From the NCBI GenBank assembly GCA_046482855.1, contig JAWOEH010000150.1, positions 1 to 61,055 of the forward strand: a DNA stretch of 61,055 bases, in the 5' to 3' direction. The position numbers and the translations under genes are program-made. Positions 25,488 to 35,376 of this stretch are shown here, piece after piece; position 1 is the first letter of the stretch, and the number at the start of each line of letters is the position of its first letter. The notes below the pieces were generated by a model. That model was not told where the DNA came from. It ran no database searches and worked only from the letters and a program-made list of their open reading frames with translations. The DNA is from CAYVSF01 sp046482855 (lineage in GTDB: Bacteria > Bacteroidota > Bacteroidia > Bacteroidales > UBA12077).

Positions 25488-27232
25488 TTTTTGTCCTCAA
25501 TCTTCTTTAACCACATCACTTGATAAGGCTCAATAACAATGTGCCCATGTTCCAAATTTACGGGCTCATCCGATAACAAGTTCTCAAGATCACCCTTCTC
25601 TTTAAAGAAATGCGTTACTGCATATCTTCCTTTCTGGTTTTGCAGGTTTGCCACGCACACAATACGTTCATCGGTCTCTTCCCACTCTCGCATCACGACA
25701 ATGATGGCAGGTGAAACCTCCAGCGTATATTGTTTCGCATCCGGATGGAAGGCTTTATGCTGCTGACGAATACCTATTCGGCGTTTCAATTCACGTAAAA
25801 TGTAACCATGATGCATATGATCACTCTCAAGCACCTCTTTAAGCTCATTATGGTCCCACTTATAGCGATTAATGGAACGATGTTGCCCGGATTCTTCTGC
25901 AAGTTTTAATGCATTGCGTGTACCTAAAAGACTATGAATATAAAATGCAGGAACGCCTTTCAATTGCAGCATAATCGTTTGCGAACACAAAAACCGCTCA
26001 ACCTGATACGAATCGAACCCATTTTGTGTCCCTCTCATGGCATCGAAATAGGTAATGTTGATTTCGTAGGCACTCTCAGAGCCATCGGCATTGGTTTTGG
26101 TACTAATATAGCCGCCATAGGTTTGCATATCATGAAGAAGCATTTGCTTCTGTTCCTCGGGCAACAATCCCTCCAGTGGCCGTACACCAATACCATCATG
26201 CGAGGCAGTAAAGTTGAAAAAGGTATTCCCCGGACGTGGCGATGGGATGGTCTTCAACCACTGCGTAAGATAACTTCCGTTACCAGTATGCAAGGCATGC
26301 AACATAAGAGGGGGCAGACTAAACTGATACACCATATGCGCTTCATCGCCTTCGCCAAAATAACTCATATTTTCATCATTCGGAACATTGGTTTCTGTTA
26401 ACAATATTACTCCGGGATTTACCAAATCCACAACATCGCGCATTAACTTGACCACCTCATGAGTTTCGGGCAAATGAACCGAAGGGGTGCCCAGTCGTTT
26501 CCATAAAAACGCAATGGCATCCAGCCGAATGATACGTGCCCCTTGCCGGAGATAAAAAAGCAGCACTTTCATTATTTCCAGTAACACTTCTGGATTCCTG
26601 AAATTCAAGTCTACCTGGTCGGCACTAAAGGTTGTCCAAACCCATCGGGTTCCTTGTGGTGTTTCAACAGGAGTAAGCAAAGGTTTGCTTCTGGGACGAA
26701 CTACTGTGGATGTATCCGCCTCTGGTGAGACGGTAATAAAATATTCGCGTTCATTCTCTTCCCCCTCCATAAAAGCCTTAAACCATTTATGTCCGGCAGA
26801 TACATGATTCACCACCAGGTCAAACATTAAATCTACCTCTTCTCCGAGTTGTTTTATATCTTCCCAATGCCCAAGAGCCGGGTTTACCTTCATATAATCC
26901 TGTACTGCAAAACCATCATCGGAAGAGTACGGAAAAAAAGGTAATATATGAACAACGGTAATACGATCTTTCAGAAACGCTTTCCAAAAATCGTACAAGG
27001 TTTGCAAAGGAGCTTTCTCTTCTTCCCTTATAGAATCGCCGTAGGTAATGAGCACAACATCCTGCTGGCTCCAATGGGGAAAATCATATGTAGGACGTTT
27101 ACGAAAATCCTCAATTAGTCCATAAAACCGATATAAAAAAGCATCGGTAAGATGATCTTTATATAAAAACCTTAGCCTGGCTGTTATCCGTTGCAAAAAA
27201 GAAACAGGCAAGTCAAAGTGTTGGTGCATCAT
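25484..27232 (-). CDS. GH13_18 glycoside phosphorylase, probably glucosylglycerate phosphorylase
   Basis: A 582-residue cytosolic enzyme of the sucrose-phosphorylase group of GH13. With the start at 27232 the catalytic residues are Asp238 (RLDAIAF, nucleophile), Glu280 (LLTETNVP, acid/base) and Asp346 (TASHDG, transition-state stabiliser). The subfamily includes sucrose, sucrose-6-phosphate, glucosylglycerol and glucosylglycerate phosphorylases; the sequence alone does not decide. The neighbours do: a GpgS-like synthase upstream and a glycerate kinase downstream point to glucosylglycerate + phosphate giving glucose 1-phosphate + glycerate. The frame extends 42 bases further upstream but into the previous gene. 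Confidence 0.8.
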   Translation of the reverse strand: MMHQHFDLPVSFLQRITARLRFLYKDHLTDAFLYRFYGLIEDFRKRPTYDFPHWSQQDVVLITYGDSIREEEKAPLQTLYDFWKAFLKDRITVVHILPFFPYSSDDGFAVQDYMKVNPALGHWEDIKQLGEEVDLMFDLVVNHVSAGHKWFKAFMEGEENEREYFITVSPEADTSTVVRPRSKPLLTPVETPQGTRWVWTTFSADQVDLNFRNPEVLLEIMKVLLFYLRQGARIIRLDAIAFLWKRLGTPSVHLPETHEVVKLMRDVVDLVNPGVILLTETNVPNDENMSYFGEGDEAHMVYQFSLPPLMLHALHTGNGSYLTQWLKTIPSPRPGNTFFNFTASHDGIGVRPLEGLLPEEQKQMLLHDMQTYGGYISTKTNADGSESAYEINITYFDAMRGTQNGFDSYQVERFLCSQTIMLQLKGVPAFYIHSLLGTRNALKLAEESGQHRSINRYKWDHNELKEVLESDHMHHGYILRELKRRIGIRQQHKAFHPDAKQYTLEVSPAIIVVMREWEETDERIVCVANLQNQKGRYAVTHFFKEKGDLENLLSDEPVNLEHGHIVIEPYQVMWLKKIEDKK

Positions 27233-27242
27233 AATTTTGCAT

Positions 27243-28454
27243 TTATCGATTATCGAGTTCAACCGCCTCATCAAGACGCTCCATAAAATCCGGAACGGCG
27301 CTAATTACGCGTTTCCAGCTGGGAATAAAAGGCGACTGCAAAGGATTTGACAGAAATTTCTCCCCAGCCACATACACGTTTTGTGCAAACAATTCAACCG
27401 CCTCTTCCTCTTTATGCCGATCGTAATCCAATCCGTTAATAATACTATCGTTGGCATACTGTTCCACAAAATCCAAAGCTATTTTGTAGTAGGTAGCCTT
27501 AATGGAGCGGAAAGTGCCGCGTGAAAACGTATACCCGTTTTCGGCAAGTTCGCGGTAAATGGTAGCTGCGATATCAATACTCATCTTCGCCAATCCTTTA
27601 TCCGGATCTTCTTTCGACAGCGGCTGGTGTTTATGATCATATTTATCGGCTATTTCCACCTGGCAAATACGGTTGGTTCGATTCAGCCGTTGAACTTCGG
27701 AAAGCACTCCAATTTCCAGGCCCCAATCACTGGGAATACGGATGGTTTTAGCCACATCGGCACGCATGGAAAATTCGCCGGAAAGTGCATACCTAAAACT
27801 ACTCAGATATTCCAGGAAGTCAACATTACCAAAAAACTTCTTCAGTGTGAAAATCAACGGGGAAACCAACAGACGCATAACGCGTCCGCGCATCTTCCCT
27901 TCCGACTCGCGATAATAAAACCCTTTGCAAAATTTATAATTATACCGTGGATCGACAACAGGATACAACAGACGGGCTAACATCGATCGATCATAGGTAA
28001 CAATATCGGCATCATGAAGCGCGATCGCCTCCGATTTTCCCGAGGCGATAAAATAGCCGTAACAAAACCATGCATTACGCCCCTTACCCATATAGCGTGG
28101 GGCAATCTGATTGTCCTTTAAGTCTCGATCCAAGGCCTGCAAACGTGGTCCATCATTCCATAAAATGCGGTGATGTTGCGGCAATTGACCAAAGAATTCT
28201 TTGGCATGGTGAAACTCCTCCTCAGTAGCTCTGTCAAGCCCGATAATAATTTCATTCAGGTACTTTATTTTTGAAAGCTCCTTAATAATTCCGGGCAAAG
28301 CCGGTCCATGTAATTCGGAATAGAGGCTGGGAATTATAAGAGCCATAGGTCGATTCTTGGAGAACTTCAAGAGCTCTTGTTCTAGCTCTTCTATTGGCCG
28401 TGTGCGTAGATTATGTAATGTGGTTACGATACCATTTTGATAAAAATCTCCCAT
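27243..28454 (-). CDS. GT81 glucosyl-3-phosphoglycerate synthase-like glycosyltransferase
   Basis: A 403-residue GT-A glycosyltransferase resembling GpgS (GT81). Visible are the N-terminal IIPSLYSE strand, GKGRNAWF, the metal-binding HDAD (Asp148, Asp150), and the later GEFSMRAD and WGLEIGVL stretches that match mycobacterial GpgS (GGEYAATRE, YGVEIGLL). Expected reaction: NDP-glucose + 3-phosphoglycerate to glucosyl-3-phosphoglycerate. A mannosyl version is possible. It lies between a HAD protein and the GH13_18 phosphorylase (10-base gap). The product, after dephosphorylation, is the compatible solute glucosylglycerate. Confidence 0.8.
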   Translation of the reverse strand: MGDFYQNGIVTTLHNLRTRPIEELEQELLKFSKNRPMALIIPSLYSELHGPALPGIIKELSKIKYLNEIIIGLDRATEEEFHHAKEFFGQLPQHHRILWNDGPRLQALDRDLKDNQIAPRYMGKGRNAWFCYGYFIASGKSEAIALHDADIVTYDRSMLARLLYPVVDPRYNYKFCKGFYYRESEGKMRGRVMRLLVSPLIFTLKKFFGNVDFLEYLSSFRYALSGEFSMRADVAKTIRIPSDWGLEIGVLSEVQRLNRTNRICQVEIADKYDHKHQPLSKEDPDKGLAKMSIDIAATIYRELAENGYTFSRGTFRSIKATYYKIALDFVEQYANDSIINGLDYDRHKEEEAVELFAQNVYVAGEKFLSNPLQSPFIPSWKRVISAVPDFMERLDEAVELDNR

Positions 28455-28490
28455 AGTTGTATGTTTTTTTCAGATCTTCCCTAAAGATAT

Positions 28491-29396
28491 TTAAAAAAGA
28501 TCTTTAAGTTGGTTCAAGTGCGTGATAATATAATCGGGCTGCAATCCGTGTACGCGCTTATCATCAGTGCGTAATCGCAAGGAGCGTGCATCGCCTGCAA
28601 ACAAGGCTGTTTGTACGCCCGATTTTAAACCTGTATATACATCCTTTAGCATATCGTTCCCCACAAAAAGGGTCTCGTCAGGTAGAATGTCATATTTTTC
28701 GGCAAGCTGCTTTTTAAGGTGGTAAAACAAGTACGTGTCGGGCTTGCTCCTTTGTAATTTGTAAGAATAGCTACTCAAATCAGGGTCAAAACCTTTAATC
28801 TGTTCCTGCCCATCAAACTGTTCCCAGAGCAAATAGTTCATTATTAGCGGGGTATAAAACTGAGCATTCGAAACAATTCCCACGGGAATTTCTTTATCAT
28901 TCAGCCATGATATCATCTCAAGCGCCCCAGGCATAGGATAAACAGCATTACTGTACAGTTCAAAAACAAAAGCCAAAGAAGGGATATCAGGCTCTTGCTG
29001 CAAATACTCCACCCACCCTTTAAGCTTGGCAGTGGCAAGAAGTTCACGCCATACCTCTTGAATATCTACCTCGGGGTAAGGATGCCTGGAGGCCTTTTTA
29101 TGCTTATGCACAATAGTAACCAACTGGCTAAGCAATTTCTTTTCCTCATTCCCGGATGTATTCTTTATAAGGCTAACACCACCGGCCTTTAATGCACGTT
29201 GGAGGGCGTTGGACGATAATTTATCACGGTCAATATCGCCGCTTGCCGAGATGAGCAATGTGCCATAAATATCGAAAAGAACGGCTTTAATAGGAGCCTT
29301 TTTTTCAAGCTTCGGTTGAAGATTTGTGGGTTGCACCTGCATTGGTGCTAGTGAATTCAGAAAGTTGATGATAGATGGATCCAAGTTTTTTGCCAT
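28491..29396 (-). CDS. HAD-superfamily hydrolase
   Basis: A 301-residue HAD hydrolase. The core begins near residue 37: motif I FDIYGTLL with nucleophile Asp but Tyr in place of the second Asp, motif II GIVSNAQ, motif III Lys in RSKPD, and motif IV FVGNDMLKD. DxYGT is common in dehalogenase-like members, so phosphatase activity is uncertain. In this operon the missing step is dephosphorylation of glucosyl-3-phosphoglycerate, and this is the only candidate. The start overlaps the upstream GT4 gene by 92 bases; Met19 at 29342 would shorten the overlap to 38 bases and still keep the domain. Confidence 0.75.
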   Translation of the reverse strand: MAKNLDPSIINFLNSLAPMQVQPTNLQPKLEKKAPIKAVLFDIYGTLLISASGDIDRDKLSSNALQRALKAGGVSLIKNTSGNEEKKLLSQLVTIVHKHKKASRHPYPEVDIQEVWRELLATAKLKGWVEYLQQEPDIPSLAFVFELYSNAVYPMPGALEMISWLNDKEIPVGIVSNAQFYTPLIMNYLLWEQFDGQEQIKGFDPDLSSYSYKLQRSKPDTYLFYHLKKQLAEKYDILPDETLFVGNDMLKDVYTGLKSGVQTALFAGDARSLRLRTDDKRVHGLQPDYIITHLNQLKDLF

Positions 29397-30657
29397 ATTG
29401 TTCGAGTGAATAATGCTGTTTTACTCGTGTAATATTTGCTTCAACTACTCCTGGTTCATTCACGTCCATTAGGTGGTGGAGATGAGGATTTCGTTGAAAG
29501 ATGTCCATCTTATCAACATCTCCTTTAATAATTTGTTTAATGAAACTCATCTGTTCTTCAGCAATAATATCCTTAAAATCCTTCTCCTCATTCCTATCTT
29601 CAACCAGCAAAGTGTCATATAAATTGGGAAACCGAAAACCCAGGGAAATAAAGTCATCCACTACGTAGGGAAGCCGGCGACCTATGACCGGGGTTCCATA
29701 CATCCAAGGCTCCATAAAGGCCATCCCGAACCCTTCGCGAACGCTTGTTGTAATACAAAAATCAGAGCCTTTCATCAGGGTAGGAAAGTCCAGTTTGGTT
29801 CCCACTTCGAAGTGGATAGGCAGATCGTACTTAGCAGCAAAGTTTTGCCATTTTTCATAGTCGCGCACCTCTTGGGGATTCTTAGGTGGCAGGGTTACCA
29901 GCCAGTGAATCTGATCTTCAAACAACACCGATAACAATACTAATTCCCCTATATTTTTTCTTCGGATCACACGTACCGGATAGGTTACAATGCGCTTCCC
30001 TGCCTCCAGGTGTAACTCCTTGCTCAATTTTTCCTTGGCCTCTTCCCGCTCCTGCACTGTAGGCACAACAACTTGTTGTATGGGATTGGGCAGGTAATGA
30101 ATATGATCCTCGGGCAAATTATAAGAGGATATTCGCTTAAGATCATAAGAGTTTAAAACGGCAAAACGGTAATTCTCAAGCGTAGGATATAATACGCCTT
30201 TTAGGGGCTCATTGAAATGCACTTCAATAATATCCTTCAGAAACTTCCAGTTGTTTGGTCTGTCCTCAGCAAAATCGTGGCAATGATTGATCACCTTAAG
30301 CCCCCGCTGCGCCAAATACGAAACGGCATAGGTTAAAACCGGATTTTTTCCCAGGTTTAGATTATGCGCATGCAAGACATCCTCTTTGCCTATGTGGTAA
30401 TAGAGAAAACCCAGCAAACTATGAAACAGATCATTGACATCCACGTCATCCAGATCGTCCTCAAACAGATAGTTTAATTTTGGATTCTCAATTACGTTTA
30501 TTCCTTGCTCCTGCAAGGCCGCTTTATCGGGACAATATCCGGTAAGCACCTGCAATTGCATATCGGGGAACTGCGTACGAAGACTTTCAATTTGTGACTC
30601 GATAACACGAGAAACTCCTCCTGGATGAAGGTGATAATGAAGAATATGTATTTTCAT
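29305..30657 (-). CDS. GT4-family glycosyltransferase
   Basis: A 450-residue GT-B glycosyltransferase of family GT4. The N-terminal domain starts with YHLHPGGVSRVIE; the C-terminal domain shows the EX7E-type sugar-nucleotide motif as REGFGMAFMEPW near residue 320. It is the first gene of the glucosylglycerate operon. The acceptor is unknown; it may add a second sugar to glucosylglycerate, make another solute, or be unrelated. The leader of about 100 bases before it follows a good -7 element. The last residues overlap the HAD gene. Confidence 0.8.
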   Translation of the reverse strand: MKIHILHYHLHPGGVSRVIESQIESLRTQFPDMQLQVLTGYCPDKAALQEQGINVIENPKLNYLFEDDLDDVDVNDLFHSLLGFLYYHIGKEDVLHAHNLNLGKNPVLTYAVSYLAQRGLKVINHCHDFAEDRPNNWKFLKDIIEVHFNEPLKGVLYPTLENYRFAVLNSYDLKRISSYNLPEDHIHYLPNPIQQVVVPTVQEREEAKEKLSKELHLEAGKRIVTYPVRVIRRKNIGELVLLSVLFEDQIHWLVTLPPKNPQEVRDYEKWQNFAAKYDLPIHFEVGTKLDFPTLMKGSDFCITTSVREGFGMAFMEPWMYGTPVIGRRLPYVVDDFISLGFRFPNLYDTLLVEDRNEEKDFKDIIAEEQMSFIKQIIKGDVDKMDIFQRNPHLHHLMDVNEPGVVEANITRVKQHYSLEQYGKKLGSIYHQLSEFTSTNAGATHKSSTEA

Positions 30658-30770
30658 CTCATTTTATTTGGTTCCAGATTTTAAGTATGCAGTTGGTATA
30701 CATCTCTCAACGTGCGATTGTTTTAACTTCTGCCTTTGTTTTTTAATTACCCACCTGAAACACGTTTCTA

Positions 30771-30778
30771 CAAATTTA
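30771..30778 (-). promoter_or_regulatory. -7 element upstream of the glucosylglycerate operon
   Basis: TAAATTTG on the minus strand (30778 to 30771) matches TAnnTTTG. No clear -33 TTTG is found about 20 bases upstream, only a T-rich stretch. The predicted leader is about 105 bases. The remaining gap between 30780 and 30941 holds nothing else I can support. Confidence 0.4.
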
Positions 30779-30941
30779 CTATAATTCGTCGGTATAAAAA
30801 AGAAGCCTTAGCCAAGCTGTTTTCGCTATGCCCAGTCAATCGTCCTCAAATACTACTCAAAAATACGTAAGCACAATGCCAAAGCCAAACGATACAAGCC
30901 TCTGTCATTAAAATCGGCACCCAATTAGTGTGGCGCAGTAT

Positions 30942-33413
30942 TTAATAGGGATCCACATTCAGGTTTATGCGTAAGGCACCAAAGCGTCTCTCTTGCTCCA
31001 GCAGGTCAATTTGTTCACGCAAGATCTCTTTCGCCTTTTGAAAAGAAGCTGACCGTGGCACTTTTAATACGAACTGCAAAATGTGGTAGGTTTGGATTCG
31101 GCCAATAAGAGGCTTTTGTGGGCCAAGTGTAATGCCCGGAAAACGATTTTGCAACAGAGGAGCTAAGAAGCTGGTAGCGCGACGCAAAAGTTGTTCATCC
31201 TTGTGTTTCAGGGTTACCTCTATCAAGCGGTAAAAAGGGGGATACGCAAAGCTTTTTCGCTCAATTAGCTGTTCTTTGTACATGGACAGATAATCGTTTT
31301 CCAGCACCTGCTTCAACACAGAGTGCTCCGGATGATTGGTCTGCACAAACACTTTCCCTTGCTTGTGTTTTCTGCCGGCACGTCCACTCACCTGCGCCAG
31401 GAGCTGAAAACTTCGTTCATAGGCTCTGAAATCAGGGAAAAACATAAGATTATCAGCATTCAGAATCCCTACCAAATGTACACGATCAAAATCGAGCCCT
31501 TTGGAAACCATCTGAGTACCAATCAACACATCGATATGTCCTTCCTGAAAATCGCCAATAATTTGTTGATATGCATGTTTCTTGCGTGTAGCATCTAAAT
31601 CGAGTCTTGCCACTTTGGCTTTAGGGAATAACAACTGTACCTCATCCTCAATTTTTTCCGTCCCAAACCCCTTGGTTGCCAATTTATGACTTCCACAAGC
31701 CCCGCACCGAACAGGGAGCGGTTCAGCATGGCCACAATAATGACAAACCAGCTTATTCCCGTATTTGTGGTACGTAAGGCTTACGTCGCAATCATTACAT
31801 CGTGGAATCCAGCCGCAAATTTCACACTCCACAAAAGGAGAAAATCCTCGTCGATTTTGAAAAAGGATAACCTGTTCTTTGTTCTCCAGTGCAACATTCA
31901 TAGCATTAAACAAATCGGCAGTAAAAATGGATTTCATCTTACGCTGTCGTCTTGCCTTTTGCGTATCGGCAAGGACAATTTGCGGAAGTTTTATATCCTG
32001 ATAACGACTGAATAGCTCAACTAAATGATACTTCCCCGCGCGAGCATTAAAGTAACTCTCAATGGAGGGGGTTGCTGTTCCCAGCAGTACCTGAGCTCCA
32101 TGGTAACGCGCCAGCACAATAGCTGCATCGCGGGCATGATAGCGGGGAGCAGGATCATATTGTTTGTAAGAGTTCTCGTGCTCCTCATCTACAATAATTA
32201 ACCCCAGGTTGTTAAAGGGCAAAAAAATAGAGGAACGAACCCCCAGGATCACCTGATATTTCTTTTCGTCGTCGTCATTTAGCAAATTGTGATAGGTTTC
32301 CACTCTTTCCGCATCGCTGAATTTGGAGTGATAGATGCCTACCTTATCGCCAAAAACAGCCTTTAATCGTTGAATAATCTGGGTAGTAAGCGCAATTTCG
32401 GGCAACAGATACAACACCTGCTCACCCTTCTTGAGAGCAGCATTTATCAGATGAATATAAATTTCCGTCTTTCCACTGGATGTTACCCCGTGTAATAAAA
32501 CCACTTTCCCATCGGAAAAACCCTTTTCAGCATCTTCCTTGGCCTCTTGCTGCGCCGGGCTGAGATCTTTAATGGGAATACTCCCTTTCTCCATTAACGA
32601 CAGTCGACTTACCTCAACGCTCTCCTCTTTCAGGAAACCCTTGTCAACCAACGCCTTAATGCCATGCGTCTTCCCTTCAATCAACTTTAAAAACTGCGAA
32701 CGTTTGAGAAAAGGTTCAGGGTTAGCCGAAAAATGACGGCTGGTTTGCAGGAACTTCATGAGAACTTCCAACTGTTTGGGAGCACGTTCCAAGGCTAAGA
32801 ACGCCTCCTCCAGATGTTTGCCCTCAGCATAAGCTGGTGGCAGGGATAAAATCCGTTCCTCTTTAGCCTTATAAGTTTCGCGCAGGCGCTCCTGCATAAT
32901 CACAAGCCCCTTATCAACCAATCGTTTCAATGCAGCATGAGGCACCTGTCCCTGCATGGCATCACGCAATTCATGCAGACGAACCCCACTTTGCTCACGA
33001 AGGTAATCGAGTAACAGCATTTCACTACTGCCCAAGTCAACAATTTCGACTTCATCAGCGTGATAAAACACATAGGTATCGCTTTCCATTTTCAATCCTG
33101 CAGGAAGGGCTGCTTTATACAAGTCGCCAAGGCAAGCCATGTAATAGTGTGCAATCCACTCCCACAATTTCTGTTGAAAAGGAATCAATACAGGTGCTTC
33201 ATCAAGAACTTCGGTAAGATCTTTAACCGGCGAATAATCAGGTTTTCGATTATGCACCTCCCAAATGAGTCCGGTATAATACTTTCGTTTGCCAAATTGA
33301 ACTACCACCCGCTTTCCAGGAGAGACCTGAGCAGCCAACCCTTCCGGAACATGATAAGTGTATGGCCTGGGAACAGCCAGAGGTAAAACAATATCAGCAT
33401 AAGTTTGGGTCAT
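30942..33413 (-). CDS. priA: Primosomal protein N' (replication restart helicase)
   Basis: An 823-residue PriA, a 3'-5' DNA helicase that reloads the replisome at stalled forks. An N-terminal DNA-binding domain (about 1-110) starts with ADIVLPLAVPRPYTY. The helicase core has Walker A (GVTSSGKTE, near 310) and the DEEH box (IIVDEEHENSYKQ). Between the core domains sits the zinc-binding insert with eight Cys in four CxxC pairs. The C-terminal domain includes QVSGRAGR. Length is normal for Bacteroidota PriA. It is 11 bases downstream of pfkA on the same strand. Confidence 0.96.
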   Translation of the reverse strand: MTQTYADIVLPLAVPRPYTYHVPEGLAAQVSPGKRVVVQFGKRKYYTGLIWEVHNRKPDYSPVKDLTEVLDEAPVLIPFQQKLWEWIAHYYMACLGDLYKAALPAGLKMESDTYVFYHADEVEIVDLGSSEMLLLDYLREQSGVRLHELRDAMQGQVPHAALKRLVDKGLVIMQERLRETYKAKEERILSLPPAYAEGKHLEEAFLALERAPKQLEVLMKFLQTSRHFSANPEPFLKRSQFLKLIEGKTHGIKALVDKGFLKEESVEVSRLSLMEKGSIPIKDLSPAQQEAKEDAEKGFSDGKVVLLHGVTSSGKTEIYIHLINAALKKGEQVLYLLPEIALTTQIIQRLKAVFGDKVGIYHSKFSDAERVETYHNLLNDDDEKKYQVILGVRSSIFLPFNNLGLIIVDEEHENSYKQYDPAPRYHARDAAIVLARYHGAQVLLGTATPSIESYFNARAGKYHLVELFSRYQDIKLPQIVLADTQKARRQRKMKSIFTADLFNAMNVALENKEQVILFQNRRGFSPFVECEICGWIPRCNDCDVSLTYHKYGNKLVCHYCGHAEPLPVRCGACGSHKLATKGFGTEKIEDEVQLLFPKAKVARLDLDATRKKHAYQQIIGDFQEGHIDVLIGTQMVSKGLDFDRVHLVGILNADNLMFFPDFRAYERSFQLLAQVSGRAGRKHKQGKVFVQTNHPEHSVLKQVLENDYLSMYKEQLIERKSFAYPPFYRLIEVTLKHKDEQLLRRATSFLAPLLQNRFPGITLGPQKPLIGRIQTYHILQFVLKVPRSASFQKAKEILREQIDLLEQERRFGALRINLNVDPY

Positions 33414-33424
33414 ACAAATGAATC

Positions 33425-34405
33425 CTAAACATTAAGCACATCAATAAGCTCAATCAGATGCTTATTGAGCTCTTTGTTATGCTTTATAGTCCGATTAAAA
33501 GGCACGTGCACCACTTCGCGATTCATAAATCCTACCATAATATTACGTTGGGTATCGAGCAGCGCATCAACCGCTGCCACCCCTAACTGAGAGGCCATAA
33601 CCCGATCGAATGCCGAAGGCTTACCCCCTCGCTGAATGTGTCCCAGTACAGTAACCCGAATATCGTAATCTGAAAAATCCTCACGTACCTTCTCAGCTAA
33701 CCCGAAAGCACCTCCCGACTCATCGCCTTCAGCCACAAGTATAATATTGCTGGCTTTTTTCCTTCGCTTGCCGGACTCCAGGTAATTACGAAGCTGCGTG
33801 ATGTCACGTTGTATTTCAGGAATGAGTATCGCCTCGGCTCCACAAGCAATCCCGCCACGAAGGGCTAAAAAACCGGCATCACGCCCCATAACCTCAATAA
33901 AAAACAAACGATTATGCGAACTGGCCGTATCCCGTATCTTATCCACAGCCTCCACAATTGTATTCAACGCCGTATCATAGCCTATGGTATAGTCGGTACC
34001 ATACAGATCATTGTCGATGGTACCGGGAATGCCCACAACGGGAAAATCAAACTCTTCGCCAAAAATACGGGCGCCTTTGAAGGTTCCGTCACCGCCAATG
34101 ACTATGAGAGCATCAATCTCAGCTTTCTTCAGGTTATCGAAAGCAGCTTTGCGCCCCTCCTCGGTTTTAAATTCTTCGCTTCGAAAAGTCTTCAGAATAG
34201 TACCGCCATTTTGGATGATATCACTTACATCCTTGCTGATAAGTTCCTGAAAATGTGATCCTATAAGCCCCTTATATCCATGCCGAATGCCAACAGGGGT
34301 AATATCGTGATAAATAGCAGTTCGCACCACCGCACGTATGGCGGCATTCATTCCAGGGGCATCGCCTCCGGAAGTTAATACGCCTAATTTTTTTATTTTT
34401 CCCAT
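33425..34405 (-). CDS. pfkA: ATP-dependent 6-phosphofructokinase
   Basis: A 326-residue group A phosphofructokinase, which phosphorylates fructose 6-phosphate in glycolysis. ATP-site motifs TSGGDAPGMN and GGDGTFKGA and the substrate motif GTIDNDLYGTD with the catalytic Asp are intact. The Gly of GGDGT (and not Asp in the next position) fits an ATP-using and not a pyrophosphate-using enzyme. It lies between ispH and priA in a same-strand housekeeping group. Confidence 0.96.
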   Translation of the reverse strand: MGKIKKLGVLTSGGDAPGMNAAIRAVVRTAIYHDITPVGIRHGYKGLIGSHFQELISKDVSDIIQNGGTILKTFRSEEFKTEEGRKAAFDNLKKAEIDALIVIGGDGTFKGARIFGEEFDFPVVGIPGTIDNDLYGTDYTIGYDTALNTIVEAVDKIRDTASSHNRLFFIEVMGRDAGFLALRGGIACGAEAILIPEIQRDITQLRNYLESGKRRKKASNIILVAEGDESGGAFGLAEKVREDFSDYDIRVTVLGHIQRGGKPSAFDRVMASQLGVAAVDALLDTQRNIMVGFMNREVVHVPFNRTIKHNKELNKHLIELIDVLNV

Positions 34406-34451
34406 TGCTCAATCAATTAAAGTCTCACAATTTACATTTTTTCAGCGTCAT

Positions 34452-35339
34452 TTAGTTGCTTTTGCTGTCAATCTCTTTAATCGCTTCGGCTACTTGCTGC
34501 ATAAGCCAGCGAGGAGTAGACGTAGCGCCGCAAATCCCAACATGCGCAACATTCCGAAACCACTCGTTTCCCAACTCCCCGACATCGGACACAAAGTAGG
34601 TATTGGGGTTTTCCTCTTTACATACCTGGTACAGCATATTTCCATTGGAGCTCTTTTTACCGCTCACAAAAACAACCACCTGATGTTTCCGGACAAACTC
34701 CTGAAGCTGGGGTTTTCGATGTGCCACCTGACGACAAATCGTATCATTGGCTTCAAAAGGTACCTCCTCGGTGCCAAAAGCTTCCTGCATGCGGCGTAAA
34801 ATACGGCGCTTCATATCGTAAAACCCTTCCAATGATTTTGTAGTTTGTGAAAACAAATAAATGGGCCTAGAGAAATCCACCTTCTCCAGGTCCTCAGGCG
34901 AACCAATAACAATTGCCTCTCCATTGGTTTGCCCAACCAGTCCGTTTACTTCGGCATGCCCTTTCTTTCCATAAATCAGCACTTGCCCCTTGGCTTTTCG
35001 CACCTCATCAAATCTTTTTTTTATGTTGTTTTGCAAACGCAAAACAACAGGACACGAAGCATCAATAAGCTCAATGTTGTTTTTCAACGCTAACTGATAA
35101 GTTAAAGGAGGCTCGCCATGAGCCCGCAATAGCACTTTGCAATTTTTCAGCTTTGCAAATTCCTCGTGATTAATCGTTTTTAACCCTTTTGCCTGCAAGC
35201 GTGCCACCTCTGCATTATTATGTACAATATCTCCCAGACAATAAAGCACTTCCTCATTCTCCAGTGCCTGTTCGGCCAATTCAATGGCATTTACAACACC
35301 AAAACAAAATCCCGAATTTTTATCAATTTCAATTTTCAT
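34452..35339 (-). CDS. ispH: 4-hydroxy-3-methylbut-2-enyl diphosphate reductase
   Basis: A 295-residue IspH/LytB, last enzyme of the methylerythritol-phosphate isoprenoid pathway. The three conserved cysteines that bind the [4Fe-4S] cluster are visible in GFCFGV (Cys12), DASCPVV (near 95) and GICGATSTP (near 270, with the family's STPxWL). It lies 37 bases downstream of cmk, a pairing common in Bacteroidales. Confidence 0.95.
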   Translation of the reverse strand: MKIEIDKNSGFCFGVVNAIELAEQALENEEVLYCLGDIVHNNAEVARLQAKGLKTINHEEFAKLKNCKVLLRAHGEPPLTYQLALKNNIELIDASCPVVLRLQNNIKKRFDEVRKAKGQVLIYGKKGHAEVNGLVGQTNGEAIVIGSPEDLEKVDFSRPIYLFSQTTKSLEGFYDMKRRILRRMQEAFGTEEVPFEANDTICRQVAHRKPQLQEFVRKHQVVVFVSGKKSSNGNMLYQVCKEENPNTYFVSDVGELGNEWFRNVAHVGICGATSTPRWLMQQVAEAIKEIDSKSN

Positions 35340-35376
35340 CCTGTTTTCTTTAAGCTTCTAATACATATCGGAAAGA

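Noticed and set aside
25484..27232. Sucrose phosphorylase
   Set aside because: Possible on sequence, but the GpgS-like synthase and glycerate kinase on either side favour glucosylglycerate as substrate.
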